Position numbers and translations under genes: made by a program. DNA of 64,000 nucleotides from Arachidicoccus terrestris (GTDB lineage: Bacteria > Bacteroidota > Bacteroidia > Chitinophagales > Chitinophagaceae): NCBI RefSeq assembly GCF_020042345.1, contig NZ_CP083387.1, forward strand, positions 4,526,001 to 4,590,000, written 5' to 3'. Shown here piece by piece: positions 30,507 to 38,275 of the stretch. The notes under the pieces are model-generated. The model was not told the DNA's origin and searched no databases. It worked only from the letters and a program-made list of their open reading frames with translations. How positions within the stretch are numbered: the stretch's first letter is position 1; each line of letters starts with the position of its first letter.

Positions 30507-30755
30507 TACATTTGTATAGAGACAAAAATCATCCACCTGCCTTGTGTAAGGCAGGCTTTCAATGTAATATATTAAGGTCAAGTATATTAACTTTTATTAT
30601 TATTTAGTTGCATATATAGTAATCATATTATTATGTATATATATTATTCCAGTAGAGTCAGCTCCTACTGGTATTAGCTACAGTGAGAGGAATCCGACAA
30701 AACCTCACTCTTGTACTTGTAAATTGCCCCTGGTTCCCCAGGGGCTCTCTTTTGT
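30507..30755 (+). ncRNA. Candidate structured small RNA with its own promoter and terminator
   Basis: TACATTTG at 30507-30514 matches the -7 box. The ~235 bases after it contain four hairpins. The first is CCTGCCTT/AAGGCAGG (30536-30555, GTGT loop, 8 bp perfect). The second is CCAGTAG/CTACTGG (30649-30671) and the third AGTGAG/CTCACT (30682-30709). The last is a terminator stem GCCCCTGG/CCAGGGGC with a TTCC loop at 30726-30745, followed by TCTCTTTT. No ORF of note lies inside. No -33 TTTG is visible at the right place. A shorter version starting just before 30649 is equally possible. Family unknown; this is inference from layout. Confidence 0.45.
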
Positions 30756-30835
30756 TCATATGATTGTGCCGACGATGGAATGTTATTTGGGGAGTCTATT
30801 CTGTAATTTGATCGACAATCTTAAAAATGAGTCCC

Positions 30836-31063
30836 ATGAAAACGAAAAGCTTACCGGGCAGCTTGATCATCACCATTACCATGATAGTATTATTTGCAGC
30901 ACAAAGTTGTCATAACCGTTATGACGAGGGCTCAGAAGAAGGCCATTATGATACCGTTCAGACCAGGACAAACGATCACACAATGACCAATCAGCAACAT
31001 GATGGTCTGGATAAGGCCAAAACCGATACCATCGCTACAGTTGATTCAACCGGTAATCAATAG
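30836..31063 (+). CDS. Small lipoprotein
   Basis: A 75-residue protein starting at the second in-frame ATG (the first is at 30827). The signal peptide ends in a lipobox (AlaGlnSerCys) and is followed by a short, highly polar, His/Asp/Thr-rich tail with no recognisable domain. Such small lipoproteins are frequent in Bacteroidota and are often rapidly evolving. It is followed by the tnpB remnant, on the opposite strand. Confidence 0.6.
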   Translation: MKTKSLPGSLIITITMIVLFAAQSCHNRYDEGSEEGHYDTVQTRTNDHTMTNQQHDGLDKAKTDTIATVDSTGNQ

Positions 31064-31064
31064 T

Positions 31065-31250
31065 CATTACATAGTTGCGTCAAAACGATTTTATTCCAAG
31101 CCGGCAGTAGCGTGAATATAACTTATTTGCTGGTACTGCTCAGCTATGCATTAGATTTCTCGTTTTGCATAGCCTTCGCTTTAGGTCTCACAGACTCCCC
31201 TGATGGGGACGTTCCTGCCTGTTTTTGTTTAATGTCCGACTGCGCACCCT
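31065..31250 (-). ncRNA. Possible IS200/IS605 right end / omega-RNA remnant
   Basis: On the minus strand the sequence after the conserved TnpB zinc-finger region contains a GTCCCC/GGGGA hairpin followed by GTCTGTGAGACC and a second short dyad, a layout seen at TnpB gene ends where the guide RNA scaffold overlaps the 3' part of the gene. It overlaps the pseudogene tail. Boundaries are not resolved, and no clear end hairpin or TTCAC-type end was found. Confidence 0.3.
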
Positions 31251-31515
31251 AGCCGGACAATATTTTTAGACCTTTCCCGAGTATGTTCCTGGCATTTACA
31301 TCTTTGTCATGGTGGGTATGACAGCAGCCGCAGGTCCAGGTCCTGTCTGCCAAAGTCAGGTCTTTTTTCTTTTCCCCGCAAACATGACAGGTTTTGGAAG
31401 AGGAGAAGAACCTGTCAACTTTCACGGACTTCCGGCCATACCAGTCTCATTTATACGCTAACCGGGCCAGTAGCTTTCCCAGTGAAAGATCTGACAGGGA
31501 TTTTGCTAAACAGTT
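31144..31515 (-). pseudogene. tnpB: Decayed IS200/IS605-family tnpB, C-terminal part
   Basis: Reading the minus strand gives the C-terminal ~120 codons of a TnpB/OrfB nuclease: a region reading LAKSLSDLSLGKLLARLAYK, then WYGRKSVKVDRFF and SSSKTC, then the two CxxC zinc-finger pairs (CHVCG and CGCC), and the last RuvC motif DKDVNARNIL. An in-frame TGA (31447-31449) interrupts the segment before WYGRK. A TAG (31249-31251) follows KILSG, yet the frame still reads TnpB-like tail sequence to a final TAG at 31144-31146. The upstream two-thirds of the gene is missing. It is inactive as written and marks an old insertion. Confidence 0.8.
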
Positions 31516-31795
31516 ACTATTTGCTTAATGAAAATTTTGTAATCTTTTTTATATTACTACAATTGTATAGCCGGCTGTTCAGAATATTAATCGTAAAGTT
31601 TTCCAATTTATTAGAAGTATATAGTGAAAAATTTGAAATTTGTATATTTAAACAATTTTACTGTTTATTTTCGGATAATAATTTGACTTTTATAAATGAC
31701 TACAAAACAACCAATTAAGTCACTTATTTCAGAATACTATAACTGCTTTTATCATATTTCTTTATGGTAATTAATTAATAATCAACAGATTTGCT
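31516..31795. other. AT-rich spacer upstream of the AraC-type gene
   Basis: Very AT-rich. An ORF here on the plus strand (31482-31718) overlaps the tnpB remnant and has low-complexity content, so no gene is called. Confidence 0.45.
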
Positions 31796-31821
31796 TATAT
31801 TTGGGCTGCCGTTTTAACGGC
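31796..31821 (+). promoter_or_regulatory. -7 box plus palindrome upstream of the first AraC-type gene
   Basis: TATATTTG at 31796-31803 is a -7 box. GCCGTT-TT-AACGGC at 31808-31821 is a perfect 6-bp inverted repeat right at the predicted transcription start, suitable as an operator or as a 5' RNA hairpin. No clear -33 element. Leader to the ATG about 145 bases. Confidence 0.5.
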
Positions 31822-31954
31822 AAAAACTACATGTGGAAAGATGTTATCCGGCTAACCCCTTTTACAACAACTTACCGGACGACATAAAGCAAAACCAGTC
31901 TTTTAATATCGGATACAGTGTACCAGCTGTTATCCCAATACGAAATGTTTACAC

Positions 31955-32968
31955 ATGAATGATTTAAAACTTTATGATGACCGACATAATTTACTGACCA
32001 TTGAAGCGGGCATCCCCAAAAAATTCAACAACCACAGAATCCCCGATGCCGCCGGTTATCACGTCAAAGTAGGTAGTAACGGTTATATGCTGTTTCAACA
32101 TATACCAGGCGCATTATGGAATATCTGGATCTCTCATTATCTTTTTACCAAGAATACCACTATATATTGCGTAGGTAGTATTGATGGCGTTGAGTTCCAT
32201 AATATCCTTGAAGGAAATGCACTTTATAAGAATGGTGACGATGAGTGGCAACATTTGAAAGAAGGCGACCATAACGTATTGTATAATCACACCGTTAGAT
32301 CTACTGCTAAGTTTCACGATTCACCCCTGGTTACCTTTGATGTTCATCTGACCATACCGGCTTTTAAAACACTGATTGCCGATCAACCTGCCTTTAGAGA
32401 ATGGATTTCTTATTTTAGCTCGGGTATTAATGCCCGGTTATATCAGGAAGCCGGTTCAAGAAACCTGCCTTTACAAGCGATGATTATGCAAATTGTTGAT
32501 AAGTGTAAACAGGCAGGATTTGACAGCAATGGCAATCGGCAATTACTGCGGCAATTTCTGGATTCGATACTGGATAATAAAAGCCTCGATTGTAGTTACA
32601 AGTATTCTTTTGAAGAAATCGGGCGTTTGATAAAGGCGAAGGAGCGTTTAGGTGCTGACCCTGCCACAAGGATCAAGATTGCTGACCTCTACAAAGAGAC
32701 GATGATGGGACACAAAAAATTCACAGAAGGGTTTAAACTTATGTTTGGGGTGCTGCCTAGTGTATTTGTATTAAATGAGAAAATTCGAGTGTGTAAATCT
32801 TTAATGATACAGCAAAGGGATCTGACCAATGATGATTATGCAATGATAATGAATTTTAATTCCGGGAGCCATTTTGCCAGAACATTCAAAAATATTGAAG
32901 GTTGCACGCCTAAGCAGTTCCGTAAAAAATACGGATTATTCAAAAATAGAAACAATAACTTGACCTAA
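31955..32968 (+). CDS. AraC-type transcriptional regulator (paralogue 1)
   Basis: A 337-residue cytoplasmic regulator. The N-terminal ~170 residues are a beta-rich sensing domain of a kind I cannot name. The C-terminal ~100 residues carry two helix-turn-helix units of the AraC/XylS type, the second ending in GCTPKQFRKKYG, the family's typical closing motif. The N-terminal domain shares its order of motifs (a Phe-Gln-x-Ile segment, Gly-Val-Glu-Phe-His, Asp-x-His) with the regulator at 44727, so the two are paralogues. The target is unknown; neighbouring SusC/SusD and glycosidase genes are the natural candidates. Confidence 0.85.
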   Translation: MNDLKLYDDRHNLLTIEAGIPKKFNNHRIPDAAGYHVKVGSNGYMLFQHIPGALWNIWISHYLFTKNTTIYCVGSIDGVEFHNILEGNALYKNGDDEWQHLKEGDHNVLYNHTVRSTAKFHDSPLVTFDVHLTIPAFKTLIADQPAFREWISYFSSGINARLYQEAGSRNLPLQAMIMQIVDKCKQAGFDSNGNRQLLRQFLDSILDNKSLDCSYKYSFEEIGRLIKAKERLGADPATRIKIADLYKETMMGHKKFTEGFKLMFGVLPSVFVLNEKIRVCKSLMIQQRDLTNDDYAMIMNFNSGSHFARTFKNIEGCTPKQFRKKYGLFKNRNNNLT

Positions 32969-33486
32969 AGCAGGCAACTAGTACTTTCTTAGTTATTGTT
33001 GTTTAGCTTTTGACCAAAAAATGACGTAATCTTTCTCTATTAACTGTGGCTGTTTTCTGATAATAATACGGATATTTGTACCGCGATTCAAGTTGATCGG
33101 GTGAGTGTTCTAGACAAGATGCGTGAAAAATTTGAAATCTGACAATTGCTTGAAAACGACTCTTTGGGTTTAATCAGAGAATGAATTAAAAACAACAACG
33201 ATAATAAAAACGAAAACAACAAGTACTGAAGAAGAAGACTAAGCTCGCTATTGCTAATATTAATAAGATATCACGATCGTAAACTTTATGTTGACATTGA
33301 TTCGCTGTAAATTGTTATGGTTTATAATAATTGAAAGCTAATGCTGTCACCTGCTTCATGCGAACGGCGCGACTGGCTTAAAAATACTCGTCCAGTTTTG
33401 GTGCTTTCAAGCATCGATCTGGATTGAAAATGTGTAACGACAATCAAGTAGTGATTGCTGTTGTATGAAAGATTCGATTTGCCACG
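32969..33486. other. Intergenic region after the AraC-type gene
   Basis: About 600 bases between convergent genes (32969-33575). Short minus-strand ORFs here (33322-33567, 33407-33619) have no recognisable content and overlap each other. The terminator of the minus-strand gene is the only structure seen. Confidence 0.45.
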
Positions 33487-33540
33487 TGAAAAAACTGGGG
33501 GAAATTTGATTGGGGCTCCATTCGATCGAATTTTCCCCTT
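33487..33540 (-). terminator. Terminator-like hairpin after the thioredoxin-like gene
   Basis: On the minus strand GGGGAAAA-TTCGAT pairs imperfectly with ATCAAA-TTTCCCC around a 14-base loop, followed by CAG and a run of six T. It lies about 40 bases past the stop of the gene at 33576. Confidence 0.55.
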
Positions 33541-33575
33541 TATTTTTCCTGCTTCCTTTACCGACATCCAATGAA

Positions 33576-34211
33576 TCAGATCCTGGAGGCCAATTGTTCT
33601 GGCCGAGTGTTGTCCGCATAGATCTTCGTTAGGTGGCCTGATTTATCGTAACTGGCAACAAACGGGAAATGCTGTACTTTATAATATTTTTGCACCGTAA
33701 AACGATAACCTTCTGTACCCATTTTAATTTGCGGATATTTGTCTAGTGCGTTCTTTTTATAAAAGGCTTCTACGCTGTCCAGTTCTTCATAAGTGATAAA
33801 AACGAACTGCTTATCCTTCAGCTCCTCCAGCCTTTTAACCAGGGCTTCAGTAAATCGCTGGCATTCGTCGCAGCCCGGCGAGAAATAAACTAAGACAACT
33901 GCTTTGCCAGGTACTAAGGACTTATATGTATATGTCTGCCCACCAACCAATTGTATCTTAAATGGTGCAATGGTTGCAATTCGTTTTTGGTATTGCCCTT
34001 GCGCTGACTTTTGATAGTTTTTGCCTAACTCCGCAATCATAGCTTTTCTGTTTGCAGCACTCGCGAGTCCTCCAGTGTCGACACTAACCGGTTTATCAGA
34101 TTTGATCCGTTCTGGAGCATTGCTTTTATTGCCGGTTTGGCACGAAATGCATACGCCTATTGATGTAAATATCAAACCCGACCATATTATTTTTTTTAGC
34201 ATCAGATTCAT
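33576..34211 (-). CDS. Thioredoxin-like lipoprotein (TlpA/redoxin type)
   Basis: A 211-residue periplasmic or outer-membrane-anchored protein with a thioredoxin fold. The start at 34211 (or 34202) gives a lipoprotein signal ending in CISC, while the frame upstream to 34331 adds only a basic, unconserved tail. The active-site motif is CDEC in FSPGCDECQRF, preceded by the strand AVVLVYFSP, and the cis-Pro segment is HFPFVASYD. It may act as a thiol-disulfide oxidoreductase. CDEC is a less common pair than CPPC or CGHC. It follows the glycosidase on the same strand after 226 bases, so co-transcription is uncertain. Confidence 0.85.
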   Translation of the reverse strand: MNLMLKKIIWSGLIFTSIGVCISCQTGNKSNAPERIKSDKPVSVDTGGLASAANRKAMIAELGKNYQKSAQGQYQKRIATIAPFKIQLVGGQTYTYKSLVPGKAVVLVYFSPGCDECQRFTEALVKRLEELKDKQFVFITYEELDSVEAFYKKNALDKYPQIKMGTEGYRFTVQKYYKVQHFPFVASYDKSGHLTKIYADNTRPEQLASRI

Positions 34212-34437
34212 TTTATCGGCCGAAAAATAACGGGGTCCTCGTTTCGTTCTGTTAACTGCCCGCCTTGCGAAATCGTCTTGACTATGATACGGATAACCTG
34301 TTTCAACTATCGTTCGACGCTTGAATGTCATCTGAACAATGAACGAGCCTGCTCAGCGCCGCAGGTATCATTTTACTTAAACGAATATATTAACTCAGCT
34401 GTTGTTCACCAAAAAAAACGATGACTGAGTATTGTGG

Positions 34438-36495
34438 CTACAGCGTTATTTCATAGGGCGTTTTTTCGTCCCAATAACCATGATGCAATACGCCGTGCCT
34501 GTTATAAACCGTAATTTTGATTTTTGCGCCCTCTCTGTCTACCCGGACGGAAAAATCCTGCTCTTTGTTACTGTCAGAATTGAAGGCTTTAATATGGGCT
34601 AAAGTCATGGTCTTCCAGTCCCTGGGCATATACGGCATTAATGTAAAGCGATTAAACCCGGTTGGCTGGATACCAAACAAGCCCTCGGTGACCGCTCTCA
34701 GGTAAAGTCCACTTTCTGCAGACAATTGCCGTTGCCCTCCTTCTGGCCAGGCTTCGATTGCATAAGGCACATGGCTGCCTAGCAAGCGCATGGCACTATA
34801 GTAACTGAAATATGGATAGCAGAGATCTGTCTTTCCTGCATTGAATAGCCCTCTGAAGGTATACAGAGTGCCTCTGTCCCAATAAGTGCTGTCTCCCTGT
34901 TCTGTCAAAATACCATTCTTGCTCCAAAGTTGTTTACTGAGTAGTGCCGCGGCCGTACCTTCTTTACGATCCATCAGTCCCATCACCAGTGGCAGGCAGA
35001 TCCAGGACCGTAATGTGGTATTGCCGTCATAATATCGATAGGTTTCAAAATGATCTATTGTCCTGCCAAAATACTGCTCAATAGCGAATGCCAGCGCCTT
35101 TGCGCGCGCTTTATAAATACGGACGGAATCTGTGTGACCAAGTGCTCTTGCCAGGTCTGCCGCACTGACTAAGGCACCATAAGCCAGCGCATTTGTGGAA
35201 AGGTTGGCCTTACCGGAAGGAAAGCGACCTTCCAGTTCATCACTATTAGAAGCAATAATACCCTCCGGTAATTTTCTGGTCTCCAAAAAGTTAAGGCACC
35301 AGGTGATCAGCTTCCAACATCGTTTCGCTTCCACTATTTCGCCATATGCCAGTGCAAATCTGGATGCGCCATAGGCGATCATCGCCTGGTCGCCCCTATC
35401 CCCTGCGCCCTGCCAGACATCTGTTCCTTCTGCAATAATGGAGCTGGGCAGCGGTTTATATTCAGGATTCATATACCGGGCAAATAGCCGGTAACAATTA
35501 ATAGCAGACGCGTTACCTTCCTCATAACCCAGAAATGGGAAAAACGGGCTCATATATTCTGCCTGATCATTGGCCCAAATGGCAGCATAATATACACCTC
35601 CGCCCGGCCCATGCATTAACCCTCCCTTGGTATCAAAAATACTTTCCGATGCCCGGATCTTCGCAAAATCAAACATCCGGTTAATTGTATCATTGGGCGT
35701 TTGAAGCACCAGGTTTTGATGGATTTCCTTGAGATATCTGGCTCTTTTCTGCCATTCATAGCGGCCATCATAATGATAAGGCTGTTCCTGCATAGTGCGC
35801 CCATCCGTTACCAGTGCCAGGTCAATGGCGTCGCCCGGAGTTATGACCAATACATTGTCCTTATTAAAGGCATTTTCCGGGAAATACTTTTGCCGAAGCA
35901 CGTAGCTGCCGTACACACCTTTGGAACTGTCTGTCATTCGGACGCTGTCTTTAATGCCCTGAAAGTTTAAAGTTACAGGTTTCTCAGACTGGTTTACAAG
36001 CCGGTATTGCTCAATAAAGGCTGGTTTGTCCATACTCGGGAACAGGTTTGCTTTTATGAGCAATCCTTCCGGGGTTGTGGCAGTGAAGCCCAGTTGTCCG
36101 TGAATACTAAAGCGGGTGGGTTGTAATTGCAGCGGCCTGCCATTTATCGTAATGCCTGGCAACGGCGGCCCATTAAAGTGCTGGCTGAGTTGACCATACG
36201 TGTTATTAGGGATAATACGTAATCTGGTAAAGATAAGCTGTCTTTTTAAAACCAGCCTGCTGTGTTCATCCACCCCATAGCGGACAATTGCAGCCATGTA
36301 TTTTCCACTCATCTCCAGGTGGTCCTGGTAGGAGCTCTTTAATGAGGCCACCTGCAAAGCGATTCCTCCATCCACCGAATCTTCCAGGTTCCATATTGGC
36401 TTTTGCGCCCCGATCTTCCTGCTATATAAGCTCACAAATAATAACAGGAAGAGTAACTTACTATAATAACCCAGGTTATGACGATATATCTTCAT
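34438..36495 (-). CDS. Secreted six-hairpin (alpha/alpha)6 glycosidase-like protein
   Basis: A 685-residue secreted protein. The signal peptide covers about residues 1-30. The N-terminal ~260 residues are a beta-sandwich of the type found in GH15/GH65/GH127-like enzymes. The rest is helical, with repeated aromatic/acidic helices such as WANDQAEYMSPFF and ending in a small beta domain, which is the pattern of the six-hairpin glycosidase superfamily. I cannot assign the family, substrate or catalytic residues with confidence. The next gene on the same strand is the thioredoxin-like lipoprotein. It could serve the third SusC/SusD pair or be independent. Confidence 0.75.
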   Translation of the reverse strand: MKIYRHNLGYYSKLLFLLLFVSLYSRKIGAQKPIWNLEDSVDGGIALQVASLKSSYQDHLEMSGKYMAAIVRYGVDEHSRLVLKRQLIFTRLRIIPNNTYGQLSQHFNGPPLPGITINGRPLQLQPTRFSIHGQLGFTATTPEGLLIKANLFPSMDKPAFIEQYRLVNQSEKPVTLNFQGIKDSVRMTDSSKGVYGSYVLRQKYFPENAFNKDNVLVITPGDAIDLALVTDGRTMQEQPYHYDGRYEWQKRARYLKEIHQNLVLQTPNDTINRMFDFAKIRASESIFDTKGGLMHGPGGGVYYAAIWANDQAEYMSPFFPFLGYEEGNASAINCYRLFARYMNPEYKPLPSSIIAEGTDVWQGAGDRGDQAMIAYGASRFALAYGEIVEAKRCWKLITWCLNFLETRKLPEGIIASNSDELEGRFPSGKANLSTNALAYGALVSAADLARALGHTDSVRIYKARAKALAFAIEQYFGRTIDHFETYRYYDGNTTLRSWICLPLVMGLMDRKEGTAAALLSKQLWSKNGILTEQGDSTYWDRGTLYTFRGLFNAGKTDLCYPYFSYYSAMRLLGSHVPYAIEAWPEGGQRQLSAESGLYLRAVTEGLFGIQPTGFNRFTLMPYMPRDWKTMTLAHIKAFNSDSNKEQDFSVRVDREGAKIKITVYNRHGVLHHGYWDEKTPYEITL

Positions 36496-36674
36496 GGGAT
36501 GATATTAATAAATAGAATAGGCGAATGAGCAGATTCTCCTACAATTTATGGATTATATATGAGAAGTGTACCGTGACTACCCTCTTTTTTCTTAAGAAAT
36601 TCGAATCGGCTTGCCAAATAAAATGATACGAAGGGTGCAGGCCTTAATAAGCTATCCATTTCTCCAATAAAACA

Positions 36675-36703
36675 CCGGACCCAACCATAAGGGTTGGGCC
36701 CGG
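36675..36703 (-). terminator. Terminator of the 242-residue gene
   Basis: A 12-bp stem with one mismatch (36675-36686 with 36692-36703) and a 5-base loop. On the minus strand it is followed by TGTTTTATT. Confidence 0.75.
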
Positions 36704-36753
36704 CTAACCTACCAATTATTGAAAATTTTGACCATTTGTAGGCATTCAATTGT

Positions 36754-37482
36754 TTAAAGCAGACAACTGAGTTTTGCTAATACATGCATATCCTTGTTGA
36801 TCAGGTCTCCAGATAACCCGTTTTTAGGCGCTTTTAGCGATACAAGCATAGCGTTAATGGCTCTTTTGAATATCACCGCCCCGAAGCTGCGGTAATAGCT
36901 CAAAATATCGAAGAGGGTCTGTTTAAAAAAGCTTCCAAGATTTTTACCCCAAAAGAGGTAGAGGAAATTCAGCGGTAGTTTGCCTGCAGCATACTGGGCA
37001 AACTCATTTTGAAAATCAGGGCAGGCCTTTGCGCGATCCGGTACCTTGCGAAGGACCACCTCGGAACCGGAGACAGGATATGGTTTCGGTTCCCGAGAAA
37101 CGAAGTTGTTTTCTGTGGGATCAATGACAGCGCATTTGCTTTTGGTGAACACACCCACCTGTCTATGCTGGCCTGTACAATTACCTGACATATATGGGAT
37201 GGAACGCGGGTTATCCGGCTCCGAACTTTCCGCGATAATCGTATCCGGCTTCCGGATTATATCGCTACCCCCGTCCACTATTGTTTCCATTTTGAATGTT
37301 CCATCTTCCAGCCTTTCTGCAGAAGCCTCTTTCTGCAATTTGTCCAGTAAAATGACCCGCATCCAGTCAAAAGGAAGATATTTGTTCTCGCATTGTGTTA
37401 GGTGATCAATATCCCTATTCCACTCATCTAAAGTAGCTGTCAGGAAGATATCTTTGTTCTCACTGTATTCATATTGTTCCAT
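36754..37482 (-). CDS. Unrecognised 242-residue protein
   Basis: I do not recognise this protein. There is no signal peptide. The N-terminal third is acidic and rich in Glu/Asp, the middle is Pro/Ser-rich with several Cys, and the C-terminal third (about 165-235) is more hydrophobic and helical, with a Phe/Leu/Tyr-rich segment near 170-200. Composition differs from the surrounding polysaccharide genes. It has its own terminator, and an AGAG sits about nine bases before the ATG. Small isolated genes of this sort beside IS remnants are often horizontally acquired; that is inference. Confidence 0.5.
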   Translation of the reverse strand: MEQYEYSENKDIFLTATLDEWNRDIDHLTQCENKYLPFDWMRVILLDKLQKEASAERLEDGTFKMETIVDGGSDIIRKPDTIIAESSEPDNPRSIPYMSGNCTGQHRQVGVFTKSKCAVIDPTENNFVSREPKPYPVSGSEVVLRKVPDRAKACPDFQNEFAQYAAGKLPLNFLYLFWGKNLGSFFKQTLFDILSYYRSFGAVIFKRAINAMLVSLKAPKNGLSGDLINKDMHVLAKLSCLL

Positions 37483-38099
37483 AGCTGGTCTCTTTAAAGG
37501 GTTTCATTTATATCTTTAACATCATCACCAAAAAGGTTACATGGAACGGCAGTTAAATTCGAGCAATTTATCTACCCCCGTTATTAATTCAATTTCCGAT
37601 GCTGGCATATAGGTGAAAGAAAAGTGCATACAGGAAATTCAAAAAATAAAGCCATGTAACCAAGAAGGTGTATGATGGTTGTTTGGCAATTACAGATTTC
37701 ATTTGTTTCACAAAGATAAGACGGTACAATATTGAAAACCAAATTAAAATGTCGGAAAAGCCCTGCTTTTCTAAAATAAATGGGTATAAAAATGGTCCTT
37801 TTTTTTGGAAAATTAAAATTGCCTTTCAGTATCGCTTTTTCAATTGGTTGATCTTTTATTATGTATAGTATAACACCCATATATGATTAAAAATACAACT
37901 ATAGAAAATGGGATATTTTAGACACCTTTTTTGTTTTTTTCATCAATGTCATTAGCTTAATTGCACCTACCCCTGTCGACAGCTACTATTCTGTATTTAT
38001 AGAACGTGCCGTAAAACCGATTCATCACGTAGTGTGGGTGGGATGTAAGGCACAAAAGTATTTGGCTGTTTTACAAAGTACATTTACCTTCGTTTTGTC
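37483..38099. other. AT-rich intergenic region with IS remnant at its end
   Basis: About 790 bases between the 242-residue gene and susD3 (37483-38275), strongly AT-rich. ORFs on both strands here are low-complexity and mutually overlapping (37584-37880 and 37668-37868). The only recognisable content is the right-end-like sequence at 38100-38240. Confidence 0.45.
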
Positions 38100-38240
38100 A
38101 GTAAAAGACTTAAAAACCTCGTAAGGGACTTGCGAGTACACGTGTGGAGCGATAATAAGACTTCTAACCCATTTGGGCAGTAAGCAAGTCGCTGTGAAGC
38201 ACGAAGCCCATTCATCGCTTTAGCATGGGGGGTAGTTCAC
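38100..38240 (+). ncRNA. Solo IS200/IS605 right end / omega-RNA-like sequence
   Basis: The plus strand carries the characteristic tail of IS200/IS605 or IS1341-type elements: a CGTGTGGAGC segment, ACTTCTAACCC, then GTGAAGCACGAAGCCC, a short hairpin (GCCCAT... with ATGGG) and the terminal GGTAGTTCAC ending at 38240. GTGAA (38194-38198) pairs with TTCAC (38236-38240), as in omega-RNA scaffolds. No tnpB coding sequence is readable upstream, so this is a remnant or a non-autonomous derivative. The base after 38240 would be the guide start. Recognition rests on memory of the consensus. Confidence 0.55.
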
Positions 38241-38275
38241 CTAACCATATATATCCTTAAGTTATTGACATTGCC

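Noticed and set aside
31482-31718. Plus-strand ORF of 78 codons
   Set aside because: AT-rich low-complexity content, overlapping the tnpB remnant on the other strand, no recognisable domain.
37584-37880. Overlapping ORFs on both strands in AT-rich DNA
   Set aside because: Low-complexity, mutually antisense, no recognisable domain; treated as non-coding.
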